A stretch of 64,000 bases of DNA from Ptiloglossa arizonensis. Its lineage: Eukaryota > Arthropoda > Insecta > Hymenoptera > Colletidae. The notes beneath the pieces are model-generated. The model was given only the letters and a program-made list of their open reading frames with translations, was not told the origin of the DNA and did no database searches. Position 1 is the stretch's first letter. Every line of letters starts with the position of its first letter. The position numbers and the translations under genes are program-made. Location of the stretch: positions 9,350,001 to 9,414,000 of the forward strand of contig NC_135055.1 of NCBI RefSeq assembly GCF_051014685.1. The letters are read 5' to 3'. Below, piece by piece: positions 1 through 10,734 of the stretch.

Positions 1-1243
1 GAATAAATATAATTTTCTATTGTACTTCGTAACAAAACAGACCAATTCATTTAATCGATATGAATTATCAGGAATTTCGTTATGCGATAAAATTGCTTCT
101 TTTAAAAATTTGAAGAAATGTTTAGAGTTATACATCGTATGAGAAAAAATAAAATGTTGCAAGATTTGTTTTTTAAAATTAACTACGTAAACAATCAAGA
201 TCGTTTCGCAAATTTTTGACGGACGATATAAAATTTAGAAATTATACAAAAATATACTTGATTTATCGTTTGACAATTTTATTAATTTTGTACAAATTAC
301 GTGTCAACTGGATTATTTTCGAGTCATGAATTATCCAGTCCTTGCAAAACCAGCTGACGATAGGGAAAAATCAGAATAAGGTGGTGGAAAGTTTTCGAAC
401 GCGAGCGATATTAATAACTTCATGGTCGATCGACTCCTCACGCGCGGAATAAATCAATTCAACACCTTGTGACACGGAATGTCACAATGGAAGACAATGT
501 GGACTTCATTTCGGATTCCCTGAACGTTTTTTAGCGATTGACTCGTTTGCCAAATGGAGAAAAAAGCAGGCGAAAAATGTTTCATTGTTTATTCCATTAC
601 TCTAAAAAGGTAACCATAGAATAAGAAAATCATTTTTTGCAGTCTTAATCAAATTTCTATATTTAACATTCTGATCCACAATAAGGTAAAAGATCTAAAA
701 CAAACCATTACAATAAAATTTGAAAATATGAACGAGAACACATATGTTTAATTTCAAGCAAAGAAGAAAACGATGGAATATTTAGAAATACTCGAAATTA
801 TTAAGAAATACTCTCATCAAATTTGAAATACAAATATAAGAGTAAATTCTGCATAGAATTGCAGAAAAAGAAACATATGCAAATATATGTATAACCAACA
901 AAAGATATATATGATCCTACAAAACTAGATACCACTAAATAAATATTCTTGGAATATTCCTCTTTGTATCTTGATTTTATTTGTTTCTATTCTTCAAGGT
1001 TTGTATTCAGCCACTTAATTACTCCAAATGAATACGTCGGGAGTAGTATTGCATATATATTGATCATTTTTATGTGTTTTTGAAATTTAACTCCGATCAC
1101 AGTATTTATGTGAGTCTTTGCTTTCATTTCTTTTTCAATTGTTACTTGATGTGTGTGTGTGTGTGGTTTATGCTCGTATTTCGTTCAAATCTAAGATACT
1201 TGCAGGTATCTTTGGGTTCCATGTTTTTTATTATATATTTCGT
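1..1243. other. AT-rich DNA without recognised gene
   Basis: Open frames are short and hydrophobic or low complexity. No repeat termini, splice-framed exons or RNA genes seen apart from the GT tract. Confidence 0.6.
1150..1168. repeat. Short GT microsatellite
   Basis: TGTG tract of about nine dinucleotides, just outside the mariner relic. Confidence 0.8.
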
Positions 1244-1960
1244 TATTGGGTGTTTCTATTGCATTCTATTGCAAAATTGAAAGGTAACATATGTAAATTT
1301 CGGTATATATTTATTGAATAATATAGTTGTCATTTCGTTCCATAAGCGTTCTTCATCTTTCACGGAACTTGAAGATTCCATCCTTCCAGAAGTTCGCAAC
1401 TTTTTCGACGAGAAACTTTTCAATGCGATTTTTCATATCGATCTAAGAGTTAAAGTGTTTGCTATTAAGGTAATTTTGTAAAAACCTAAATAAGTGAAAG
1501 TCTGAGGATACAATATCTGATCGATACGACGGTTGGAGTAGAACGTCCCAACCAAGTTCTAACAACTTTTGTCGAGTAGTCAAAGACATATGAGGCCACG
1601 CATCATCCTGATGAAACACCCATCCGGTTCACTATTTCTGAACGTTTTTATTCAATCGCTGCCTTTAAGTCGTCTAATTGTGGAGAATACTTTTCCAAAT
1701 TTATCGTCTGATTGTTTGATAGAAACTCATAATATAGAATTCCTTTCCAGCGATACCAGACGCAAAGCATAATTTTCTTCGGATAAAAACCAACTTTTAT
1801 CCATCTTTTCCACTTGACATTATTATAAATAAGTATAAATGACAATTAACCATAGATTATTTTAGACGTCTTAAAACGCTCTATTAGAAGACAAGTAACG
1901 AAACATAATCGTTTCGTTTAAAAAATTAAGTTGACCTTTGCATTTCCTTGACAACTCTAC
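1244..1960 (-). mobile_element. Decayed mariner transposon (antisense)
   Basis: Reading the minus strand, the region translates piecewise into mariner transposase. First comes a stretch near 1,905-1,860 matching the segment before the first catalytic Asp, with the usual GDEKW motif destroyed. Then YNNVK...PKKIMLCVW and NNQTIN (1,845-1,660), HQDDAWPH (second Asp region) and SSDFHLF (third Asp region), and the C-terminal WKDGIFKF. Stops and frameshifts interrupt it. The 3' end is at TATTGGG (1,244), matching the terminus of the copy at 27,462. The N-terminal half and 5' TIR were not recognised. Confidence 0.85.
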
Positions 1961-4371
1961 CTATGAAAAAGTGAGATCACATTGTCACAAAATTGACGAA
2001 TTTATTTCTATCGCCAAAAGTTAAATTATTATTTTACATGCATATAATCTAAAGGAATATGCACTAAGTAACATTAAACGTGCAAGTAAATTTTCAAGAT
2101 GATCGTGTTTGCGACGAAAGAAGAATATCTACAAAATACTGTAAGAAGAGAAATGAAATTATTGAAAAAAATACCGAAGAAATGAATGTATCGGTGAAAT
2201 GAAAATTTATGATCTTTAGTCTATCATAGTGGTGCAACCTCTTAGCAACGTTCATAAATAGTTACGAAATGACAGTAAAGCATCGTAGAATCTTGAAGAA
2301 AACCAGCAACGCAAAGGTCGTCCTGCGTTGCTTCATGCGTAATTTCAAGGATTCGTTTTATTACCACCGTGGCACATTGTACGAGCAGATAGTCGGCTTG
2401 TCGTTTTCGAGTAGCGACACCGTCGTTTCAGGGTTTACGACAATTTTCAGTACACCCACTTAAACAAAGAGGCAAATGGCCATAATAAGCTTCTTCCGAC
2501 TCCGCGTGGCTCGGACTCTGCGGTTTGCATAAGAGCTTCTGCTTCTGTCATGGTGAGTTAAAGGACACCCACGAACTCTGAGGATTTGAGATAATGTGTA
2601 AGAAGGGCTGCCTTGTTTAATTAACAAGCCATTGTTGTCTAGACGACCCTAAGAACAGCTGGAAATCTCCGGACAGACAATAGGTACCTGATCGAATGAA
2701 TGCTAATACGTCAACCTGTCCTTTCCTCATCGATGAGAGCTGGAATTCCTACTGTTGACATTCTTTTTATTTCGACCTGTTGAAGTTAGCGATTTATTGA
2801 GAACACATGCGATGGCTATTCACAAATGTCACATCTTTACGTAGAAAAAAGAAAAAACACTTTCTCGATATAATCTTCCTTAAGGTTTATGCAAATAGTC
2901 CAGTGGAAATGCAACCATACCCTATAATCCAATTCATGAAGATCTATCAAATATTTTTCTGCTAAATCTACCGCGTCTTCGTTTAATGACCATTTATGTT
3001 CAGTGAATATTTTTTTCAGTTTAAACCAATGTTTTCCATAGTGTGGGATGCAAATCCTAAAGGACCGCCTTGCAACTCAGAGATGTCATGCAAGAAAATG
3101 TTTAATGTAGAAAAATGTGAATAAACATCTCTTTCTATTAATGAAATACATAATAATAAATGTATTTATTTCTTGTATCGTTTTAAGTATACAATAATTC
3201 CTTGTTCGAAGAAAAAAAATTCGAACAACCAATTCGTTTGAAAGCGAGGTAGATAATGTTTATTATCTCAGGATGAGGCCAATAAGAATCGCTTTTGCCT
3301 CGCAACATAAACATAAAGAGTGGATTCGACTCTTTAACCCGACATAAAAATTGTGTCCCAAAAGTGGCAATTCCAGTGCCGCGTTTCGTTTAATAAATGG
3401 CCCCACTTCTAAATTCTAATTCAAAAAATGCCATTTTTAGGACACAATATTACAAACACGTTTTACCTAGAAATCTCTGGCGTAGAAATTCTCTCTATTA
3501 TTATGGGGATGGCTCTCGAAATGTTTAAGAAATATCCAAAGTCGTATTAGGCGAATACGAAAAGTGTACTACTAATTGAACAACAGTTTCATCAATTTTA
3601 ACAGTAACAGCTACCCATTAGAGTTGGAACTACTTTCGATTTCTTTTTGAAATATTTAAAATTTGTACATACTTAAAATTGCTTTCAAGAAGAAGATAAA
3701 ATGTAGTCAAAAAGTTTGTGCTTCTTGTATAAAATCTAATAAATTATTTTCCATACTTTTAAGTGGAAACATCTCCTAATTCACTGAAACCGAATTCGAT
3801 TCCTTTCATATCTCCATGATGTTTAATTTATTTCTACTAAAATGTCTAAAACTAAAAGCACAAGAGGATAAAATAACGTCACAGATACAATATTATTTCT
3901 CTCAGGATATACAGAATCCTAGTGTACGGCATCCTGCCGAATTATCTATCACGGTTAATATCTTTTGCAATCGCAGATCGAACGTAACGATCCCTTTCTA
4001 GAGAAATTCAATCTGCACGATGTTCGTTCAACGTAAAGTAAGGGTGTTCCTTGTGGTTAATAATAAATCAAGACGTTTAAATCCCAAGTGATGTCTGACA
4101 GTTTGCAGATTAATGCACTAGGATATACTCGGCAACGTTTATGTGTACACACGTAGCATCGAGTCTGCGGAGATCTAAATCTGTGTATCAAACAAGCTCG
4201 ATGAAACCACTGGCACCGTTACGATCTCAATCTCGGTGCGATCTTCACATTTTATGTGGACGGTTGCGTCAGCAACCATGTGAATGGATACCGAACTCAT
4301 TGTTAGTCGTGCATACGAAAGAGCAGCAAGAGACCGGCACAATTACACTATTTATCGTCGCTCAACGATCT
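1961..4371. other. Noncoding stretch with a moderately GC-rich patch
   Basis: The patch at 2,470-2,770 has mixed composition and a near-palindromic CTTGTTTAATTAACAAG (2,612-2,628), and could be a conserved noncoding element. The rest is AT-rich with no supported feature. Confidence 0.4.
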
Positions 4372-4828
4372 TTAAAGTTTATTCTCGACTGAAATTCCTC
4401 TATTGTCTGCGTTTGGGTCGCTGAAATTTGTTATTGTTGCGGTGGACTCATAAATCCAGCAGCGGGAATTCGAGTATCTAAGAATTCGAAATTTGTTTAT
4501 AACCCATGCCACACTACCTGCAATAGAAATCTGTCGGTTTTGTCCATCTATTTCTCTGATCCATTGGATTTATGAATTTACAACCTGCACAACGAGGTAT
4601 GGGAACACACGGGATTTTCGCGAGCGAACATTCGACAGATTCAATATGCATTTTCAATAACCAATCACGAACGATAACCGTTGCCCTTTCCAAGTCAACA
4701 TTTTTTTTTTCACTGGACCAATCCGTGTATTCCATCGATGCAATATCCTTTAACTCATCTACACTGGAATGAACTTGTGCCTTGCAATGTGTACGTGCAA
4801 GCTTATCATTGAATCGAAAATCCATCAT
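4372..4828 (-). CDS. Orphan coding exon(s): cysteine-containing protein, partial
   Basis: Main exon 4518-4828 on the minus strand is open for 103 codons. It is flanked by a good acceptor (pyrimidine-rich, ending TTTTATTAG) and a GCAG|GTAGTG donor in phase 2. A second acceptor (AATTTCAG) 97 nt downstream joins in frame to 4420-4372 and a stop, giving about 119 residues if the ATG at 4828 is the start. The exon contains the motif IPCVPIPRCAGC, that is C-V-x3-R-C-x-G-C, which resembles the core of the PDGF/VEGF signature. However, the second Cys of the usual CC pair is absent and the preceding Cys is only six residues upstream, which is not PDGF-like. No signal peptide is joined convincingly: a hydrophobic stretch ending at a strong donor near 5,354 cannot be joined in a usable frame. 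The family is therefore unassigned. The protein-like composition and splice sites support a real exon, but expression is unproven. Confidence 0.45.
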
Positions 4829-7800
4829 CTAATAAAATTAGAATTGATAAAAACCAAAAGCTTAGCTTTTTTTGTTGTATCTATCGAATTCGTCAAAAGT
4901 CAATTACAAAGAAAACCTCCAAGGTACAATAAATTCAAGTAGTTCGATTCGCATATATTGTCTACGCTAAAAGTCGTAATATTCAAAAGAACACATTTTA
5001 TTGAATTAATAGCATTACGTTAATTTGACGCGTGACGAGGAAAAAATATTTTCGCGACAAATATAGTGAAAATAGAGATTCTTTTATTCGACAAACACGA
5101 TTCCTGGAATAAAGTTACCTACCGTACTCGTTAAAAGTATCCGAACGGTTCTGATTTCGTCACTTTTATCGAGAAATTACTATACTCACAGCACCTGCTA
5201 CACATATACATTTTATACCTATGTTTGTATACTTCTGTATCTATTTTCTTCTCGTGATACTTGGATCTTGTTGTTCCACTAAAAGTGACATTGACATTGA
5301 TATCTTTTCCTTATACCATTATAATTTTACATAAATGATAATAGAGCCACTTACCTTGGATAAGAATAAAAGTAGTAAAGAATGGATAAAGCACAATGCA
5401 ATTTACGATTGAAAATTAACATGAATATTCAAGAAATCTTTCTTACAAATGAATGGTTAAAATACTGGTCATACTATGTTCCAAACAAAGTATGTTAAAA
5501 CATTTCCATTTTACCGATTTGAGGTTTATTCGATATTGCGTAAAACTATGAAAACATCACGATAGAGAATAATTAAATTAAATTTATATTTAATTGCTAA
5601 TAATTTAATTAGTAATAACGGTAATAGTAATGAACATGAGTGAAAGTCAGTTGGCACATTCATTTCACAATAGGTACTACTGAAATAATAAACTTTACAT
5701 AAATGATAATTCAATTGATACTTTAGTTTCAAAACTGGATCAATTAATTGCTCTAAATATACGGCAAATAACGTGTACTTTAAAAAATCAAATCTACAGT
5801 ATTTACAATCAGGATAAAAAGTGAAAACAACGACTATTTACATTGAGCTAGTAATTAGAGATTGTACGATTACAAATTTACCTATCACTAATTTTAATAT
5901 AATATCGATGAAAATTCAAATAAAAATCTGACATTACGAATGCAAAAGATGATTTTATCAATCCGATATAAATCCTTCTCCGATGAAACGAAAATATGAA
6001 TCGATTCTTCATCTAATTTCCGAGGAATAAATAAATATTCCAAAGGGAATTCGAGGTTTCCTTGTAAGTAAAACCATGCTCTAATTTCGAAGGGTTCATT
6101 CTGACTTGTTTGTGAATAAAAAAAAGGAATAGAACGCGGATTTCAAGACATTGTTCACTCCCGATATTCGTTTCTTACATCGAGCCGCGAGGAAAAAAAA
6201 GTAAGAGAGCCAAGAATGCTTTTCTTCGTGCATTCAAACCACGTCAAGCGTTCCCCCATATTGCGATCGTCTCGATCTTCGCGAAAAATCTAAACAATGG
6301 TCCGACATTTCGGGCGAAGAGGGCGGAAACAATGGGTACGGTCCTACACTTCGGTATTGCACCCTCGGGCGATAAGTCGCCATAATCGCTCGTCTTTACG
6401 TACATACGTCAGCTTCGTTGTAACCGTACCGACAAATCGATTAATATCGAACCAGTTTATAAATTCGTGCGTGCCTTCTTAATGTGGAAAGTTACGCGTA
6501 AACTGAAACGTTGACGATGCATCAATTTGCAGCACCATTGAAGTAACGAGGGGCATCAATCGACATTCTTGAATATTTATGAAACTTGGTATACGCATAG
6601 AACATTGAAAACTATTAAACCTGACATTTGTGTTTAAATGGTGAAAACTACTATAAGTATCTCTAAACTTGCATTTAAAATACATATATGTGTAGTCAAA
6701 TGTTTCGAAATGTAACGAAGATAGAAAAAAGTTTTGAATATGAAAAAAAAAGTTTGATTTTAGATGAATATCTAATAGATAGGCTAATAAATAAATGCAT
6801 CAAATAATTCAATTTTCTAGATGAAAATAATATTATTTGTAACGAATGTATGTACATTTGGGATCGTATTATTCATAACTAATTGAATTATCGATGCTTC
6901 GTACGAGATTATAATTTGTAACTTGAAATGCTCAGTTACGGAAGAATATTGTTAAACAGAAACTTCTACCATCGTAGAAGAAAATTTCTTTTAGTGCACT
7001 TACTGCATTAATTACTGTAAAAACTTATTGCACTTGGACAACACGAAACGTTTTTCAGATACAGCGTAGTTGATCGAATAATTATGTGTAAGCATAGTAC
7101 GGGATTGGACAAAATTTACTTTTGCTTTTGAACGTTTTAATTAATTACTCGGAAAGTAATTAAAATTTCGAAATGGGAGCTTTAATAAAGCTTGCTCAGC
7201 ATTTATTCGAAAGATGACTGTAAAACTTCGTAACTATGAATTTAAAGGACACGTCGTGAACGTTTTACGAATCTGATCATTAGAATCGTTGGTGAAAGCG
7301 ATGTCGTGCGCTTACCGTTGTATCAATCACTACTGCAAAATAACAATTTTTTTATAATTCGTTAAAATCAGACGCATCGTTCGAACAATTTTATGCTACA
7401 CTTACAATATACAAGTACATACGGGGTATTCGGCAACAGGTGTCCGAAGCTCTATACAGGGGTTTTACATGCTAAAATAAGACGAAAGTTAAGAACGATG
7501 AAATTCTGTCGGAGACTCTAAATTCGAATTATTAATTTTTTGAAACAGGCGTAGAAGATATCTGAAGCCTCGCGATAAGGACAGAAACTTTCAGTGTCAT
7601 AACGATCTAGTTGGAAAAAAGAAAAAAATTTCCAAAGGAAATGTGAGAAATATTAAGAATACAATGTGTCGTTGAGTATTACAGATTTCCACAAATCTAT
7701 GAATATGCATTGAGGGGTCTGTCTGGTTTGAAGCCTTAGAAATCGAGCGACGTTTCAATTAAAAATTTTGAATAAATATTTGTCTTTTTCCAAGCTATAG

Positions 7801-8599
7801 AAATATTTGAAAGAACGAATAATTGATTTTACCGAAACAATTCATAGTTGTGCACGGTGTGCGCAAAAAAATGTCCATGTTTGGCACGATAAATCTCGTT
7901 TTGAAAAATACTTGCCAAAGAAATGAAATGGATTCTTATTTCGCACAAGTGTGCCTATTGTTTTATGCAGAAGTAAGAAAGAACGCTCGAAAATTGAAAC
8001 AATTACAATACGTTGAAGAAAAAATTCGATTCCATCGTAACATTTTATTCCTTCCACAAGAGCTAAAAAGAATAAATTTTGTAATTACCGATTTAATTTT
8101 CATACGGGGGTCAAATTTCAAATCGATCGATCGGTTCCCGAACATATCGTGTCACGCACTTTGAAAAACATCATTTCGAAAAAACGACCTTAGACGACCT
8201 TAAACGAATTTTACCGCGCAATTTGAGAATATACTAAGTTGTTCAATAAATTTTGTCGTTTTTCCATTGTAAAAAGAACTATAATGACACTTCAATTTTG
8301 AACAACTGTAAACATACAAATGAGTCGACAGATCCACGTGAAACTTCACACACGTACTCTAAAGATTAAGAGAACAATTACATACGCTAAGTTATTGAAT
8401 AATTTTTCTCGTTCGATGAAACTCATCGAACAGTACAGTACCAGGTTTTATCGAACGACAAAACTTATCGAGCAACCTATTACACCGAATTCGGTTCAAA
8501 GTCCTGTATGACTGTAAATTTTTCGAATGACTAAAAACTGTGAGAAGAAGAAGATGAATTCTGTTTATCCCGAAACCAGGCAATCCCTTGAGAGATTAA
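4829..8599. other. Intergenic or intronic DNA, no gene supported
   Basis: Contains a strong minus-strand donor (CCAAG|GTAAGTGG near 5,354) after a hydrophobic open stretch that I could not join to the 4.5-kb exon. The 113-codon plus-strand frame at 7,823-8,164 is not protein-like enough to call. The tentative repeat at 7,420 is listed separately. Confidence 0.5.
7420..7590 (+). repeat. Possible degraded insect interspersed repeat
   Basis: The segment ACGGGGTATTCGGCAACAGG, followed by CTAAAATAAGACGAAAGTTAAGAA, resembles from memory a repeat end seen often in hymenopteran DNA (TACAGGGTGTTCGGCC type, followed by a CAAAATAAGACGAAAA block). No second terminus was found. The assignment is tentative. 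Confidence 0.3.
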
Positions 8600-9324
8600 A
8601 AGGGTTAACAGGGTTGAACGTCGATCACCAGGATCAACGATAACAAAACGATTCTTCCCGCGTTCGTCGAATCGTGGAGAAGACGTGTTCACGTACACCT
8701 GCGGTGAACACGCGATTACCTGAAAATCGATGTCCCCCAAGACGTACCGGCGTATAGAAATAGCAACGGCGACATAATAATTACGCGTAACCCGTCCTAC
8801 GAGATCGAGCGCTCATCGACGCCCACGCGGTGGCCCCCGTTACGCTTAACTATAGATTACGGCAGACAATTACCGCGCGACTATCAGCGAGTAATTATTC
8901 CGACGTTAGCAGAAATTTCCGCATGCATTCGTCCCCGAGCATCGTGCACACGCGCGCCAGCGCGCTCGTGCGCGGGTTGCACCATCACACGTTCCACCGC
9001 AGAGAAAGAAACGGATAGCACGACGAAGCGACAAAGAGAATAGAAACGCCGGTGAGGGGAACACGTACATACATACAGACGGAACGAGAATTTTTGTAGA
9101 ACGGATACTAGGTTCCATTAGAGCGGATACTTTTAATACTACCATTGAAATTTGTTTGCCAATGACAATGCGGACTGTGCAGCCGGAGAGGAAGCAGGCA
9201 TAGGCTGCGGATCGCAGTGTTGAAGAGGCGAGAGGATGTGTAGGTGAGGCTCGGTCCGCGGTTGGAAATGCTTGCTACCGGCACGTGGGACGAAAAGAGA
9301 AGATATGGCTCGAAATAGTAACCC

Positions 9325-9380
9325 GGAGAGAGAGAGAGAAAGAGACAGAGAGAGAGAGAGCGAGTGAGAGTGAGAGAGAA
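9325..9380. repeat. GA-rich microsatellite
   Basis: Imperfect (GA)n tract inside the CpG-rich island. On the minus strand it encodes a run of Leu-Ser, which explains the long open frame there. Such tracts can bind GAGA-type factors in insects; no direct evidence here. Confidence 0.9.
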
Positions 9381-9943
9381 GGGGTTGGACGGGGGAACCG
9401 GGGGTGGCGAGAGATGCGCCGTGGCACAATGGGGGAAAATTAATCGCTGAAATCTGGGTACAATGTAAAAGAGTCGCGAGGTTGGGGGTTGACTGGGGGT
9501 TTATGAAAAAAGCTACGACTCTCCGGTGAAGCCATAAGTCAGCGATTTCCTCTGGTACATTGAGTCGGCGGCCGTGCGGTCGCGCGGACGAGCCCACCGA
9601 GCGGAGCGAGCAACCAACTATCTTGCGAGTTCTTATGTGCCTCGACGCCGACCTGTAAGACATACGCGTCGCGTACGTCATTTCGAACGACCCGTTATCT
9701 GCGAACCTTTCACACGGTGTCAGTTGGACCTTCGAAAAATTTTCGGTAAAGCTTCGGGAACATCTTATCTAGCCGGTCGAGGGGAACGACCGATTCCTCG
9801 TTGTCGCGGCTACCATCGAACGATTCTACTTCGAAACGTTGGATTCGTTCCGCAACACACGACACGGGAAAGTGAAAATTAGTTTCATTCTTCGAACGAT
9901 AAAGCTCAGTCGCGTGGAACTTAATTGCACGATTATCATGCTG

Positions 9944-10060
9944 CGAAAAATCTCGAACTCGAAGAGTCGAGGAGACAATGCACTTTCGAAAAATCTCGAA
10001 CTCGAAGAGTCGAGAAGACAATGCACTTTCGAAAAATCTCGAACTCGAAGAGACTTTTCG
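9944..10060. repeat. 43-bp tandem repeat, about 2.6 copies
   Basis: The unit begins CGAAAAATCTCGAACTCGAA; copies start at 9,944, 9,987 and 10,030, and the third is cut short. Copies 1 and 2 differ at only one or so positions (GAGGAG versus GAGAAG). The unit is rich in TCGA and CGAA. It lies at the right end of the CpG-rich stretch. Confidence 0.9.
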
Positions 10061-10658
10061 ATTCGAGACTTTTTGCATTCTTTAAACCTTTTTTTAGAAA
10101 CGCGCCCTTAAGCAGAACACAAAATTTATGAATTTATGTTTACAGTTGTTCGACTCTAGTGAAAGATACGTTTAAATTACCCACACTTTTCTACGTTAAA
10201 CATTTTCTTTCGCGCTCTGTTCAGATGATAATGCTCTGTCTCCTGGGTGTCGCACAGCTTACTTTGAAAACCACTGAGATAGTACAGAGATGGAAGAATG
10301 GAATTCGAGATGTGGTAGAAGAAAATATAATGATAATTAAATAACTTCGATCACAATTACTGGAAATAGATTATAATGGCGACACGTATTTAGAATACTT
10401 TCTTTGCGAAGATAAAACCTAAAACAGTGGTTTTGAACTACTTTTTCAAAGACGTCCTCTTCAACAGAGAAGAAAATTCTTACGTCTGACGTGAGCAGCA
10501 GATTTAACGATGCAACATCGTGCATATGTGCAAAACAATAACAAGTGTTTCGTGAAGTGTATGTACGACTTTGCAAAAATGGTTGTCACGATTTTGCAAA
10601 CAATTGTGGACAGGTCTACTTGAAACTAAGGAAAATACGATATCCTTGAATTAAATTA

Positions 10659-10734
10659 GGATATGAAATAATTTAGAAATAATATAATATCCTCTGTATA
10701 AAAGGATATTATATTATTCCGAAATTTAATTTCC
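10659..10734. repeat. 76-nt near-perfect hairpin, AT-rich
   Basis: The left arm 10,659-10,692 pairs with the right arm 10,704-10,734 around an 11-nt loop. The loop-proximal 15 bases (AATAATATAATATCC) pair perfectly. The size is like a microRNA precursor, but the AT-rich arms do not match any microRNA I recognise; a small MITE remnant is equally possible. Confidence 0.6.

Larger units (their letters stand above)
8600..10110. promoter_or_regulatory. CpG-rich island, candidate promoter / first-exon region
   Basis: GC and CpG are much higher here than in the flanking AT-rich DNA, with dense CG dinucleotides at 8,620-9,060 and 9,540-9,720. It contains a GA-rich microsatellite and a donor-like CCT|GTAAGA near 9,651 on the plus strand. 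Open frames here are repeat-derived and not convincing as proteins. A promoter with a noncoding first exon is one reading; no TATA box or confirmed start site is seen. Confidence 0.35.

Noticed and set aside
5354..5430. Signal-peptide-like exon ending in a strong donor on the minus strand
   Set aside because: The frame with an ATG leaves in phase 2 and gives an immediate stop when joined to the 4.5-kb exon; the in-phase frame has a stop and no ATG.
7823..8164. 113-codon plus-strand frame
   Set aside because: Competing frames of similar length on the opposite strand and no family resemblance.
9139..9681. 180-codon minus-strand open frame
   Set aside because: It runs through the GA microsatellite (Leu-Ser run) in CpG-rich DNA; no domain, no splice context.
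9710..10078. 122-codon minus-strand frame with FFES/RLFEFEI repeats
   Set aside because: The repeats are the 43-bp tandem array read in successive frames, not a protein family.
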